The notes under the pieces: model-generated
The model's database searches: none
What the model was told of the DNA's origin: nothing
What the model saw: the letters and a program-made list of their open reading frames with translations, nothing else
Assembly: GCA_012934845.2 (NCBI GenBank)
Contig: WNNJ02002717.1
Span: forward strand, 596,773-660,772
DNA length: 64,000 bases
Direction of reading: 5' to 3'
Origin: Pomphorhynchus laevis
Lineage: Eukaryota > Acanthocephala > Palaeacanthocephala > Echinorhynchida > Pomphorhynchidae
Shown: positions 35,250 through 47,278 of the stretch, piece after piece
Position numbering within the stretch: the stretch's first letter is position 1
How the letters are laid out: each line of letters starts with the position of its first letter
Made by a program: the position numbers and the translations under genes

Positions 35250-36320
35250 ACCAAAAAGCGCTTGCTAGTAAAATCTGAGGTCATTTGTTTAGGCGAATCT
35301 TAATCTCACCTGGTTTTTATGTGTACGTTAGTGTACGCTCGGTGCATTTAGCAGCAGATTAAATGTACCGGTTCATGGAACAAAACAGCTATCAGCTTTT
35401 TGTACTTGTTTTCATTTACTTCTCCGCTGCATTTGACCACATTTCTATTTCTTTTGTTTCTAATCTCTTGAGTCTCTCGGATTGCTTGAGAGTATTGTTA
35501 ACAGGGTTGATATACTTGCATACCAAGAATTTTTATCACTAAGGTAACACTGATGTACGTCAGTTCTACCAAATTACCGGTTTGTCTCAAGGTTTCCTCT
35601 AGCTTTAATCTTGTATTTTGCCTCATCCATAATTCTTTTAAACTTCTTTTGCGAGATAAACATATTGTAGTATATGTTGATAATATCACATCCCCTTTTT
35701 CAGGATGCAGAAGCAATGATGTTATCTCTAAAATCAATTATTCTTTGCAAGGTTAAAAATTCAGCTTGTAACATCCAAACATCCTTTTTAATCTGTCTAA
35801 AACGCATTAGGTCGTCTTTAATTGCACCCGTGCAATTCGAAAAATCTATAGAGGATAGCAATCTCAGCATTTTCTACCATTATTGGAAATCAAACCATCC
35901 CCTCTTTACACACCGACTAAGATACATGAATTTCGCAACTTCGGTGAATCGGGCTGCTGGATTATCCTGGCATAGATTTAAGAATATCATTAAGATAGCA
36001 ATAAGGACTCTAAAATGGGACCAACGTCTGTCATTAAAATAAAGGATTCAAGTGTGCCTATGATGCACTTAAGCGTCTCGTGGCTAGTATTAATTTATAA
36101 AAAATTCCCTCGGAACAGAAAGATATTTCTTAAGCTTATTATGTTAAGACTGCCGGGCCGTCGTGCACCGCAATTGGCACGTGAGGTGTTTAGCAAACCC
36201 TGGGTTTCTCAATTGAGTGATGTCATGTTATGTTTGCCAACGGAACTTTATCCATTTGTTGATTCAAGACAGAAGATTGGAACGATGACACGAAGAGAAG
36301 TGCAACATTTCTTTTAACAC
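35250..36320 (+). pseudogene. Highly decayed LINE reverse transcriptase, same family
   Basis: Plus-strand fragments YQKALAS, FSAAFDHISISF, ISVNRAAG-like and LSLK.RIQV follow the order of the RT at 20449-21684 with many stops and frame changes. It runs opposite to the neighbouring copy at 33.7-35.0 kb, with about 260 bases of A+T-rich sequence between, so the two were independent insertions or one was inverted. Confidence 0.75.
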
Positions 36321-37419
36321 ATTAGGTGTTTCAATAAATGTTGTTCATTGTCATGCCTACATTGTCAAAGTGACTGTAAAGTTGTTATTTAACTTTTGTC
36401 TAGAAGCAAATTTGTTCGGTGTACTATATGGAATAGCTGAAGGATTTTTAAAATAAAAATATTATTAAATATAAAACTTTAGTTGCATTAAAATATTTGT
36501 GTCGACATCGATAATTTCCCATATAATGCACGGTTTTCGAAAACTGTTAACGATTTTTTAGGGGGCGATATGAAATTAGCGGCCGAAACTAGATTATTAT
36601 AGCAGTTTTTCCAAATGACTTCGAAGATTAAAACATTTATTTTTATATTTAAATATAGTTCAAAATAAGTGGACGAAGTTAACTGATGTGATTTATTACT
36701 TTAAAAAATCAGTATTTGATAAGAAAAACTAAATTCGCTTTGAGTGTGGTAAAATTAAAAGAAAACCTAAAATTTAAATTTACGTCGGTGTAAAGATAGA
36801 ACTAAAATAATTTGTTACGTATATTAAGAAATTCGTAAAATTCACAAACTTTTAAATTTCTTGTTTTTCGTTAGAATTGTATTTTGTTAGCTATTTTGCA
36901 ACATAATTGTTTTGACAAAATCAATTTAATTAGAAAATTCTTCAATTCTAAACAAACTTGTTTCCTTCCCCCTTTCCCTTCTACTCTAAGCATTGAAGTT
37001 TTTTCGAGAAAAGAAAGTTGGAATTGGTTGCCGCACATTCACATACGACTCACTTATTTAAAGTAAAGCAAACATTTAAAATGTCACTCTTATTTATCTA
37101 AGGGACTTTCAATTTTGCATTTTATTTTTCGTAGTTTCATATTTTGATGTTTCTATTTTTACTCAGTAAAATAAGCATTATGATATTTGAGTCCCTTTCC
37201 TGTGTGAATGATTAATGGTCAATTGATGCCCTGGATCTAATGATTATATCATCAACACCTGCGAATGATAATTGTTAATGATGACTGATGTGATCATTCA
37301 AGATCTACAATTAGAACTAGGCGCATCGTTTTGGTTCAATGCTAAAATATATAATTTGTAGCATTGTAACTTCTGTTATTTCATTATTTCATTTTCAGTT
37401 TTTCTACTTCTTCACTCTT
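36321..37419. other. A+T-rich intergenic region
   Basis: No gene or clear repeat is supported. Confidence 0.5.
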
Positions 37420-37640
37420 ACTGTTATATTGTGGACCGCGCATTGAATGTTTGGAATTCGCTGCCTGAAGACGTCGTCAATGCTACTAGCAATAGACACT
37501 TCAAGAAGATGCTGCTGAAGTGGATTGTGAACTCTAATTTGGATTCGTGGATGTATTTTAATTGATATTTTAAAATGTAATTTGTGAACAGTTGAAACAG
37601 CCATTTGCGGCTAGTAACTTGTACACTATAATAATAATAT
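37420..37640 (+). pseudogene. LINE 3' end (RT C-terminus and A+T microsatellite tail)
   Basis: Reads RALNVWNSLPEDVVNATSNR then FKKMLLKWI, the typical C-terminal block R-x-x-x-x-W-N-x-L-P-x-x-V-V of CR1/Jockey-type ORF2, followed by a stop, a short 3' UTR and an 'ataataataat' tail. A 5'-truncated insertion; truncation this short is common for the group. Confidence 0.75.
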
Positions 37641-38012
37641 CGTTCACAATGCGAGATCTGACATTTCCATAAAGTGTTTATTCAAATCAAGAATTACAAC
37701 AAATATCAGTAATTAAATATCATTAAAATAGAGATTCAAATAACACTCTGCTCTTAAATAATAATTTTAAAGTCCTACTCTAAATTTAAATTTTATTAGT
37801 TTTACTTATGAAATTCTCAAGGGACCATTCAATTTCACTTACACCATAGTGCAGCTCTGTAAAAATGCTCGATCGACAATTTTTGAAAATGAAGATGAGA
37901 AACATTGTGGACAGAAATTAATATAAATCACTATTGGAGCTGGATCAAAGGAAAGATGAAATTCTAAGCTGCTAACAAATAACTATTTACATTTGAGATA
38001 AAATAACATACA

Positions 38013-38404
38013 ATCGACTTTCCAGATCGACTTTCCAGATCGACTTTCCAGATCGACTTTCCAGATCGACTTTCCAGATCGACTTTCCAGATCGACTTTC
38101 CAGATCGACTTTCCAGATCGACTTTCCAGATCGACTTTCCAGATCGACTTTCCAGATCGACTTTCCAGATCGACTTTCCAGATCGACTTTCCAGATCGAC
38201 TTTCCAGATCGACTTTCCAGATCGACTTTCCAGATCGACTTTCCAGATCGACTTTCCAGATCGACTTTCCAGATCGACTTTCCAGATCGACTTTCCAGAT
38301 CGACTTTCCAGATCGACTTTCCAGATCGACTTTCCAGATCGACTTTCCAGATCGACTTTCCAGATCGACTTTCCAGATCGACTTTCCAGATCGACTTTCC
38401 AGAT
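38013..38404. repeat. 13-bp minisatellite, about 30 copies
   Basis: ATCGACTTTCCAG repeated without visible variation over 392 bases. Because 13 is not a multiple of three and the unit lacks minus-strand stops, it produces a long spurious minus frame. Uniformity implies very recent expansion or a collapsed/expanded assembly. Its right end joins a hairpin with a hammerhead-like core. Confidence 0.97.
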
Positions 38405-38444
38405 ATTTCGCTAACTACTGTTAGCAAAAGAAGATGCTTAACAG

Positions 38445-38472
38445 CTGAAGATGCTAACAGTAGTTTGCGAAA
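38445..38472 (+). ncRNA. Hammerhead-like core, family B
   Basis: CUGAAGA (38445-38451), one U, stem GCUAAC/GUUUGC with loop AGUA, then GAAA (38469-38472) and UAUC. The single base between CUGANGA and the stem differs from minimal hammerheads. As I recall, Penelope-type copies often show the same extra base. It lies beside an inverted repeat (38405-38425 against 38450-38476). Related sites: 38956-38983 minus, 39257-39285 plus, 39305-39333 plus, 47324-47351 minus, 47407-47434 plus, 49126-49153 plus. Confidence 0.45.
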
Positions 38473-38479
38473 TATCAAA

Positions 38480-39179
38480 AATAATTTATTCTTTCCTTTG
38501 ATCCAGGTCCAATAATTATTTATCAATAATGGATCAGCATCAACTATTTAAAATAAATTGATATATGAACAAAACATACAATAAAACAATCACGTAATAT
38601 ATTATTATAAATAATATATTATTTATCAATAATATTATTTTATTAAGAGCGTACAATTGTGAAAACTATATTGGTATCTTAACAATTTTGCATTTTCGAC
38701 AATTTAAGTGTTTGTATTTATAAAATTAGTAGCAAACATTATTTTATACTTGTAAACTTTACTGTAAACTCTGAAAATATTTATAGTTGCCTATATTATT
38801 TTTTAAATATTATATTATATATTATAATATATATTATATTATTTATATTATAATATTAATACTTATTTATATAATTTTAAATAGTTGATACTGATCCATT
38901 ATTGATAAATAATTATTGGCGCTGGATAAAAGAAAAGAAGAAATTATTTTTGATATTTCGCTAACTTCTGTTAGCATCTTCAAATAATATAATATTATAT
39001 AATATATAATAATATCTCATCTTCAGATAAGATATTATATAGGATATTATTATTGAATATTGCGATATCATTGATTCTGTTCTATAAGTATAACTTTCTT
39101 TTGACGTCTGATAATTAACTGTAATTAATAGTAAATAAATTTTAAATTGAATTTGAATGAGGAATGCGAAGGTGTTCAT
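38480..39179. other. A+T-rich stretch with family-B hairpin
   Basis: A minus-strand family-B site (38956-38983: UUGAAGA, U, stem GCUAAC-AGAA-GUUAGC read in complement, GAAA) is set in A+T-rich DNA. Flanking words 'tgatccattattgataaat' also flank the sites near 38520 and 49200, showing a dispersed element. Confidence 0.5.
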
Positions 39180-39430
39180 TTAAATTTAAATTTGAAGAAA
39201 GCTGGCAAAAACCATTACAAAATTTATGTAACCGAATATTTCGATGCCTACAATTGCTGAAGATGATACCAGCTAGGCATCGAAATATTCGATGCCTACA
39301 ATTGCTGGAGATGATACCAGCTAGGCATCGAAATATTCGGTTAAACCGAAATATTTAACCGAAATATTCTGTTAAATAAATTTTTGCAATGGTTTTTGCC
39401 AGCTTTCTTCAAACTTAAATAAATTTTAAA
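39180..39430. repeat. Compound hairpin with two hammerhead-like cores
   Basis: Left arm 39183-39250 ('gaagaaagctggcaaaaacc') is inverted at about 39325-39425. Between them a 48-bp unit occurs twice: CUGAAGA or CUGGAGA, U, stem GAUACC/GGCAUC with loop AGCUA, GAAA, UAUUCG. The same segment can also fold as a plain hairpin (gatgccta/taggcatc), which competes with the ribozyme fold. Confidence 0.7.
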
Positions 39431-39450
39431 TTTTAAAATTTAAATATATT

Positions 39451-39763
39451 CATATTCATTAATTTATGCTTGATATACATTAAAACAGTTGAAAAAATCA
39501 TCAAAAGAATAAGTTTTGAATTAAAGCAAGAACATTTGTGTTTTAACATGTCCGAAATTTTTACGGTATGCAAAGACGATGTAATTGCGGATCTTGTACC
39601 GAGTGTGCGTTTTGAAACTATTCTTAGGAAGCTAATTAAATCCAATTATCTTCGATAATGCCTCTGTTTTTGGTAAAAAAAAATATAAAGACGGGTAAGC
39701 ACAGATATTGTGAAGCAACAAATTCTATTGCTGAGGTAGACCTTGGAACCTTAGTAGCAATTT
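39451..39763 (+). repeat. 312-bp duplication, copy 1 (piggyBac-like fragment)
   Basis: Identical to 40291-40603 apart from one base near the left end. It encodes VPSVRFETILRKL, resembling the piggyBac transposase N-terminal block (R-F-x-x-I-L-R-x-L-H), and a second frame downstream ends LFHILKNRFLPFF, resembling K-x-R-P-L-x-x-x-L-N-x-x-F. Assignment is tentative because the DDD residues are not seen. Confidence 0.6.
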
Positions 39764-39879
39764 TGCTATTTCTAACTCGTATTATTAAGTGTGTCGAGTT
39801 ATTTCATATTCTAAAAAATCGATTCCTGCCATTTTTTGAAAATATCCTCAATGAGGATAAAACGGTTGATTAGATCTTA

Positions 39880-40290
39880 TCACGCTATAGGACATATTAT
39901 GTAATGTTATACGACATGTTATATGATATCTTCAAGTATTATCTTAAAAATATGTGATGTCCCAACTGCATTACCATTTACCACAAGTGGTGAACCGAGA
40001 TAACTTTTCCAGCAGACGAATAATAAAAATTGGGGGAGCAAACACAATTACCATTAACACGAAACACCGAGCAAACCCTTTGTTAGACCACATGATTTCA
40101 TTTCCGATGGCGATATTTCCAATATGAATATTCCATCCACACGATTTAATGATTCAAGAATTTAGCCAGTGCTATTTACATAGATTGCTAGACATGGTCA
40201 AGCTTTTCGTATGATTTGTCAATTCCTGCCTTTTATGTCTGCCATCTATGCATCCAGCAATGGAAGGTACCCTGTTACTGATGAGTCAAA
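39880..40290. other. Spacer between the duplicated segments
   Basis: Decayed sequence, perhaps transposon-derived; the minus strand near 40215-40265 has a short KAGID-like reading after stops that could be piggyBac C-terminal, but orientation disagrees with the flanking fragments. Confidence 0.3.
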
Positions 40291-40603
40291 ATAATTCATT
40301 AATTTAAGCTTGATATACATTAAAACAGTTGAAAAAATCATCAAAAGAATAAGTTTTGAATTAAAGCAAGAACATTTGTGTTTTAACATGTCCGAAATTT
40401 TTACGGTATGCAAAGACGATGTAATTGCGGATCTTGTACCGAGTGTGCGTTTTGAAACTATTCTTAGGAAGCTAATTAAATCCAATTATCTTCGATAATG
40501 CCTCTGTTTTTGGTAAAAAAAAATATAAAGACGGGTAAGCACAGATATTGTGAAGCAACAAATTCTATTGCTGAGGTAGACCTTGGAACCTTAGTAGCAA
40601 TTT
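40291..40603 (+). repeat. 312-bp duplication, copy 2
   Basis: Direct copy of 39451-39763, cut off at 'agcaattt' and followed by an A-run. The A-run at its end hints at reverse-transcriptase-mediated copying, but the 840-base direct spacing also fits local segmental duplication. Confidence 0.85.
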
Positions 40604-40635
40604 AAAAAAAAATTTTGGTTTCTTATAAACATACA

Positions 40636-40713
40636 ATTATTCCTGTCAGTTCCAGATTATTCCTGTCAGTTCCAGATTATTCCTGTCAGTTCCAGATTAT
40701 TCCTGTCAGTTCC
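40636..40713. repeat. 20-bp tandem repeat, four copies, at LINE 5' end
   Basis: ATTATTCCTGTCAGTTCCAG repeated four times, the last with a changed end. It immediately precedes ORF1 of the CR1-like element and probably belongs to its 5' UTR, where short tandem repeats can act as a promoter. Confidence 0.85.
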
Positions 40714-40758
40714 GCTCGCTACGCTCGCGGATTGAGCTCAATCTATCGATAAAAGGTT

Positions 40759-42086
40759 ATGCCTAAAAAAGCGCGATCTCAGATCCCTGTTCCTGATCAA
40801 CAATCTTCCACATCTAAATGCAATGATGGTTATACCAGCTTTGAAGTTGGATGCGATTCCAAAGATTGCGATGTATGGACACTTGTTCGTGTTAAAATAT
40901 CCGACCACTCAGTGTATAAACTTAAACATTTCACTTGCGGTTTTTGTACATCAGTACGACTACTACAGTTATCCTGCTCATCTACTCCTGTATCACACAC
41001 TACCACTCAGACCAATGCTGTTTTAGATGTTTCCCTCGCATCAACACCTGACTTCGCATCATATAATCCCATTATTGAACCTACTCTCTCACACACTCCT
41101 CGTTCAACTACGTACCAAACTTCCATTAATCTTTCTCATTCTAACAATGCTAACGGCAAAGCTTTTCATCTCGTACCTCCTCTTTCCTATTCCTCCCCCA
41201 ATCTAAATAAATCTCAAACTTCTTTATTCTCCTCACGAACTCCTTACTCGACCCCCCCCCTGTATCACCTCTCAATAATTTACACCCTTCCATCAAAATC
41301 ATTTCCAGTAACATTTCCGATCAACTAATTCAACACTCCATTCCTGTCACTCATGCCCCAACCTATTTTAATTCTCCTTACTCTACCTCCCAAGTAACAC
41401 TTCCCAATAAGTTACATCCTTCATTTAAAATCATATCCAGTCACATCTCTGATCAACCGATTCAACACCCCTCTCCTGTCACACTTGCTCCAACCAATAT
41501 TAATTCTTTATCAAGCACCCCTGTCATTTCCACTTCTATCTGCTCATCTACCTCGACTCCAACCAGCTCTGTCCGTCCACCACTTCCACGAAATCGTTTT
41601 CCTTCGCGCGATCGCTGTATAATCATATCAAACTTAAAGCTTTCCGAATCTGCTTCTCCACAATCTCGCCTCGATGATGATGTATCTGCTTTCAGGTCTA
41701 TCCTAGCAACCATTCTTCCTGATGATAACCCATCACTCTTCAATAATATCGCTCCTGTATCCTTTATTCGTTTAAACAAATCCACTAAATCAAATCATCT
41801 CAGTCCTCCACTCTTAAAAATCGTTTTCCGACATAGTTCACATGCCTCTTCGGTACTCTCCCAACGTTTTAAACTTCTTACCACTTCATCTACTTGCCGT
41901 ATCTTTCCTGACCGCTCCCCTTCTGATATTGCCCAGCTCAATTTAGCTCGCATTGAAAAACATCGACGTGAAACAAACGGCGAGTCATCCTTATCTATAC
42001 GTAAAATCAACGGAAATTTTCACGTTCTTCACACAAGGCCAAAAATTCGATGGCGTCCCATCTCTCCCCCTTGTCTTCTTCGCTAG
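40759..42086 (+). pseudogene. CR1/L2-like ORF1 protein, one frameshift
   Basis: ATG at 40759. N-terminal Cys-rich block CDVWTLVRVKISD ... FTCGFC resembles the PHD-like finger of CR1-group ORF1. A Ser/Thr/Pro-rich middle follows. The C-terminal part (RCIIISNLKLSES ... LLKIVFRHSSHA ... LNLARIEKHRRETNGE) resembles the RNA-binding domain of the group. The frame shifts at a run of C at about 41251-41262; otherwise it is open to TAG at 42084-42086, overlapping ORF2 by 37 bases. Confidence 0.75.
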
Positions 42087-44960
42087 TCGATCTCGCTCCT
42101 AAGCATACTTTTCGTCTTAGTCTATTCAATACTCGCTCCATTCTTCATAAAGCTGATATGCTTCTCGATATCTTCGATCAATTATCTATCGATATTCTCT
42201 GCATTACCGAATCCTGGCACACTGACTCCAACGATCTTGCTATTCGTCGTCTATGTCGCTCTGGTTGTTCTCTAGTTGAATCAGCTCGTCAAATTACATC
42301 TCATACATCTACTGCGTCTAACCATGGCGGTATTGTTGCCATTGCTCGTCACCCAATGTCTTTACGTAAAATCAACGTTAACATCCGTTACACCTCGTTC
42401 GAATTACTCATATGCAGATTATCAACGCCTTTCCCTCTGGAACTTGTGATTGTATACCGTCCAGGTTCAGTTGCCCCATCACGTATCTTCTTTAACGACC
42501 TTGCAGATCTAATGTCTCACTGTTCATTGTCTTATACTCCTTCTTTTGTTCTCGGTGACTTTAACATTCGTCTTGATCGCCCGTCTGACTCTGACTCTAT
42601 CACTTTAACTAATCTTTTTTTCTGATTTTAACTATAAATTACTTTCAACAAGCCCAACTCATATTCTCGGCGGTGCTCTCGACATCATTGCTGTTCCTAA
42701 CTGCTTCAATGACTATACCTCCTTGTCAATTACTGATCCTGGTTTGTCCGATCATTTCCTTGTCACTCTTACTCTTACTCGTCCCCATCCTCCTTCTCCG
42801 CCTTTACCATTATCTACACCAAGTCGACCCTGGAAGCTTCTCGATATCCCTATTCTCTGCACATCCTTACTCAATTCTTCACTCTTTTCACTTCCTCTTA
42901 ACTATCTCTCTCCCGATGATCTCTGCATTCTGTTTGATTCTGAACTTACGTCGATCCTCAATAACCTTCTACCTAGTCGACTTCGACGTTCCCAGCGCTT
43001 GCGCCATGCTCCCTGGTTCGATTCTGACTGTAGTCTTTCTAAGCGTCGACTCCGTCACTCTTTTCGTATGTATAAACGCTTTCTTAAACGTTCACCCAAC
43101 TCACTCCCTCCAAATCTTCGTGATTCCTACTTTTCTCAACGCCGTTCACATCTCATTCTTATACGTACTAAACGTACTCTCTTTTGGCGAAATCAACTCG
43201 AGTCATCTTCCAACTCGAAATCTCATTGGAAAATCTTAAACTCAATTCTTTCACGATCATCTACCCCTTGTAATATAAATCCTGATGAATTTTCTTCTTA
43301 TCTACAAACTAAGCTATTTAATTTACTTTCCCTACTACCCGTAGACCCCTTGTACCCACTCTTATCTTTAAATACTTCCCTCCCAGAACTATTCCACCTT
43401 CTTCCCGTTTCGTCTGATGAAGTTTCTTCGGTTCTGCTGTCATTACCTAATAAAACCTCTCCTTCTGACCCAATTCCAACTCACTTGCTTAAAAATATCT
43501 GCTCCTCTATCTCACCCTTCCTAACCATATTGTTCAACTCGTCCATCCGTAGCCGTACATTTCCTTCCATCTAGAAATGCGCCACTGTTCGTCCTCTCAT
43601 CAAAAAGCAATCTCTCGACTCCTCACTACCATCTTCGTACCGTCCAATCTCACTTCTCCCAATCCTCTCTAAACTCCTTGAGCGTCTCGTTCTCAAGCAA
43701 GTTAATACATATCTCTATTCCTCTAACTTATTTCCTCCCTTCCAAGCCGCTTTTCGTTCTAATTACTCTACCGAAATTGCATGTCTTAAAGTTTATAACG
43801 ACTTACTCATATCGCGCGATCATAAATTATGTAGTGTCATAGTTTCTCTTGATCTATCGTCTGCTTTTGACATCGTCGATCACTCGATTCTTCTCCATCG
43901 CCTTCGTCATGATTATGGCTTCTCTTTACCCACTGTATCATGGTTTTCTTCATATCTATCAAACCGTACATTTCGCGTATACTCTAACTCTTCTCTCTCC
44001 CATCCTTCGTCCATTCCGTCCGGTGTTCCGCAAGGCTCCGTATTAGGCCCTATACTTTTCTCTCTTCTTCTTGGTGATTTGTCTTCGATTTCTCATAAAT
44101 TTAACTTCCATGTTATGCAATATGCTGATGACATTCTCATCTATGCTCATGCACCTGTTTATCGTATTCGCGATCTTAGTGTTTCTGCTTCCGACTGCCT
44201 TGTCTCAATTTCCAATCATCTTTCTTCCCTTCGCCTTTCTCTGAATCCTGATAAATCCAAAATTATGTGGATCCTACCTCGACGCCTCGGCTTCGAACCT
44301 CCCTCCGTATCATTAAATTCTAAAATTCTTCCTATCGTTGATAATCTCGTTTTCCTAGGCTTCCATTTTGACAACCGACTTTCACTTAAACCTTTCGTTA
44401 GAGATAAAGTACGCTCATCTACCTTGATACTCCGCAACCTCCGTCAAGTTCGTAGATTGATCGATTTCCCTTCTTGTATGACTCTCATATCATCTCTCCT
44501 TTTTTCTAGACTCGATTATTGTCTTAGTCTATTTTCCAACTCACCTAAATCCACTCTTCTTCCCCTACAACGCATCGTCAACGCAGCTGTCCGAATTCTC
44601 CTCCGTCTTCGTCGTTTTGATGACACATCCTACCATCTTGCTTCTCTCGATTTGCCTACAATTTATTGTCGTGTTCAAATTCGTCTTCTTATCGTTGCTT
44701 TCCGCCTTGTAACTTTTCATACCCCTTCATTTCTCAACCTTCCTTTTCTTGATAATTCTCGTCCTGTTTACTGCTACTTGCGTTCCTGTAATTCCCTTCT
44801 TTTACATGTCCCAAACTACTCTACCTCCTTTGGACTCCGCTCCTTCCTGGTGGCTGCTCCTCTATCGTGGAATCATCTGCCCATTCATATACGCCAATCA
44901 ACTTCCCTGCAGTGCTTCAAACGACAAATCCGATCCCATCTGAACAATTTAACTGCTTGA
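42050..44960 (+). pseudogene. CR1/L2-like ORF2: endonuclease and reverse transcriptase, two lesions
   Basis: ATG 42050. Endonuclease blocks: FRLSLFNTRSI, DILCITESW (catalytic Glu), VLGDFNIRL, ITDPGLSDHF (catalytic Asp-His). One base too many in a T-run near 42613 shifts the frame, and a TAG at 42572+1000 (43572-43574) replaces what is probably Trp. RT blocks then run on: VSLDLSSAFDIVDHSI, GVPQGSVLGPILFSL, MQYADDILIYA, LGFHFD, and the C-terminal PLSWNHLPIHIR. Repairing nothing, the sequence is still clearly young. Shortage of ATG makes parts look shorter than they are. Confidence 0.9.
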
Positions 44961-45059
44961 CTTTCTCATTTTTGTTTGTGGACTTGTAAGCGTACAGCTT
45001 GTACGCATTTGCCACATTAAATAAATTTGTATTATTATTATTATTATTAATGACGAAAC

Positions 45060-46481
45060 TCATTCAAATTTCTATGCGAACACGGACCTGCTTTTGGATT
45101 CAATATAAATAAAGAAAAGTGTGTGCTGCTAACTACACCTGATAAAGCCACTGATATGTACAAACTGTTTAAAGACACAGGAATAAAAATCGCCGTCGAT
45201 GGAACCATAGTATTGGGTGCTCCGATCGGGGATGATAATTATATTCACAAAACGATAAGCTCCAAAATTTCTAAATACTGCTTACTTGTTGATCGTTTAG
45301 CTGACGTCGGTGTTATTGATTTACAGGTAAGCTATGCTAGTATGACCAGAGCTTTGCAGCATAAATATATACACATGCAACGAACGACGAATTGCTTAAA
45401 TGGCTGGTTCGATGAATTAAATGATACTATTCGGCGTCGCTTTGACGAACTTTTTAATTTGAACTCAACGAACGACAATTCCATGTGGCCATTATTTTCG
45501 CTCCCATTAAGACATGGTGGTCTAGGCATAGTTGACCCACGAGTCACAGCACAAGTAGAGTTCGAAAACTCTGAGAAGCTATGTCTTCCTTATTTAGGCG
45601 GCTTGTATGGGGTTGAGTTAAAGGCGGAGCAAGATAAGTATATTTCCCAGATACGCACATCAAAAAACGAGATGCACAAATCGCTACTTATGGATAAGCT
45701 ATCTGATTTAGATAAAACTACTATATGCATATTGGAGCACCTACAAGTCAAGGGTGCTTCCTCATGGCTATCCACGTATCCTACAAATGACCGTTGTACT
45801 CGTCTTAATAATATGGAATTTCGGGATGCAATTGGAGCTCGGTACAATAGACTGTCTTGCGATGTTCCCTTACATTGCCCATGCGGTGAACGAACATCAC
45901 TGGCACACTCACTAACTTGTCCAACTGGAGGTCATCCTTCGATTAGACACGATTTGATTCGTGATATATTATCCAATACCATGACCGAAATTTGCGATAA
46001 TGTCCAGACAGAACCAGCTTTGAAATCAGTACATCATAGTATCGTGTTCGAGCGCACAAGCACTTCTAGAGATCATGAAGCACGTTTAGACATTGCTTGC
46101 TATGGATTTTACGGAGGTCGTTCTGAGCGAACTTTATTCGACACATGCGTATTCAACGCATTCGCGCCGTCCAATCTCTCGAAGTCAACAACGTCCGCCT
46201 TTGAATTCCACGAAAAGCGAAAAATCGCAAAGTATCAAGAGAGAGTCATACTAATAGAGAGGGCAAACTTTGCGCCATTGGTGTTTTCTTGTTTTGGTGG
46301 TGAAAGTAAATCGTCGGTCACGATAATTCAGCGCATTGCTCGTAAATTGGCAATTAGAAAAAGACACACATATGCAGAGGAATTGACACGTCTTCGGTCA
46401 ACGATTGGCATACAACTGGCTCGCTCAATTTCTTTATGCGTTCGGGGTGCCCGTTCTGCTCGCAATCGCCCTGCGCGCTAA
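45060..46481 (+). pseudogene. RT thumb, zinc block and restriction-like endonuclease of RLE retrotransposon
   Basis: Open frame from the truncation point to TAA at 46481. It starts in the RT thumb (GPAFGFNINKEKCVLL, VLGAPIG), has LRHGGLGIVDP, then the zinc block HCPCGERTSLAHSLTCPTGG followed by IRHDLIRD. A restriction-like endonuclease follows: ARLDIACYGFYGG, TLFDTCVFNAF, then a basic helix EKRKIAKYQER. This architecture matches R2-group elements. The uninterrupted frame shows little decay, but the missing N-terminus makes it non-functional. Confidence 0.75.
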
Positions 46482-46600
46482 ATGAAAAAACGTACAATAT
46501 TCTTTTAAATTATTTGACGCATCACGTTTTTTGTGTGTTTGTTTGTACATTTTGGAGTTCTTATAAAAAAATTATTCTCTCATAAAAAAAAAAAAAAAAA
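45060..46600 (+). mobile_element. 5'-truncated RLE-type non-LTR retrotransposon with poly(A)
   Basis: Flanked by TTAATGACGAAAC at 45047-45059 and 46601-46613, with a poly(A) tail ending at 46600. The 5' truncation leaves only the end of the RT and the C-terminal domains. It inserted next to the microsatellite tail of the CR1-like element, so it is the younger of the two. Confidence 0.9.
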
Positions 46601-46694
46601 TTAATGACGAAACGGTACTAGTTACTCTTGTCGATTCTTTCGTGGTTCCCTTAGAAACTTGTTTCTAAGATGCTTCACCATGTTCCTTTGAACA

Positions 46695-46769
46695 TGCTAT
46701 AACCTATTCATGACCACAACACCGTGTTTCCAAAGAACATGGTGTTGTGATCATGAATAGGTTATAGCA
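46695..46769. repeat. 35-bp hairpin
   Basis: 'tgctataacctattcatgac' on the left is repeated in complement on the right ('gtcat'-variant ending 'ggttatagca'), with a few mismatches. No adjoining coding sequence. It is probably a small palindromic element. Confidence 0.75.
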
Positions 46770-47278
46770 AATTAATTTTGAATTGAACATCACTTTATGT
46801 TTCCCTATAAAAATTTAATGACAAAGTTTGCATTGCCCATTATTTCCAAATCAAAACAATTAGCAGATCAATACGAGATTCGTTATTTTCTACTTCATCT
46901 GTGAATTAAAAGACAACAAGTTGATGAAACGTTCGTGGGCAAACGATTGTGTGCGATATTCGTGCGTTAATGAATAGGTAATAGTGATCTAATACAAGGA
47001 GAACTAGTTATCTTCAACCAATCAGTCATGTGTAGAATCAAATACGGCATTTGTTAATTCGTTTAAGTATCAGGTGATTAATTCTGCACAAGCAACCAGA
47101 TGTTTGTAGATGCTGATATTTATATTTCAATACTATGATAAAATATTTTGAATTGAAGCATCATGGAAGTCTAAAAAGATTTGGATTCCATTAGATAATT
47201 TCGTTGATCATATATATAATATTATATATAATAAATACTAAACCCATAATCTTCTTCCATTTCAAATATATATTATTA
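46770..47278. other. Non-coding stretch
   Basis: A+T-rich; no supported feature. Confidence 0.5.

Larger units (their letters stand above)
40636..45045 (+). mobile_element. Nearly intact CR1/L2-like non-LTR retrotransposon
   Basis: A full-length two-ORF element: tandem-repeat 5' UTR, ORF1, ORF2 with endonuclease and RT, and a (ATT)n microsatellite tail at 45031-45048, the hallmark of CR1/L2-type 3' ends. Codon use is markedly less A+T-rich and pyrimidine-heavy compared with the host. Only three lesions are seen, two of them in homopolymers. A target duplication was not identified on the left. Confidence 0.9.

Noticed and set aside
37987..38526. 179-residue minus-strand frame made of KVDLESRSGKSIW repeats
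   Set aside because: Product of the 13-bp minisatellite, not a gene; no start context, no flanking coding sequence.
40210..40270. Harbinger or piggyBac C-terminal fragment on the minus strand
   Set aside because: Readings such as AGCIDGRHKR and KAGIDKS are too short, lie in different frames and run opposite to the neighbouring piggyBac-like pieces.
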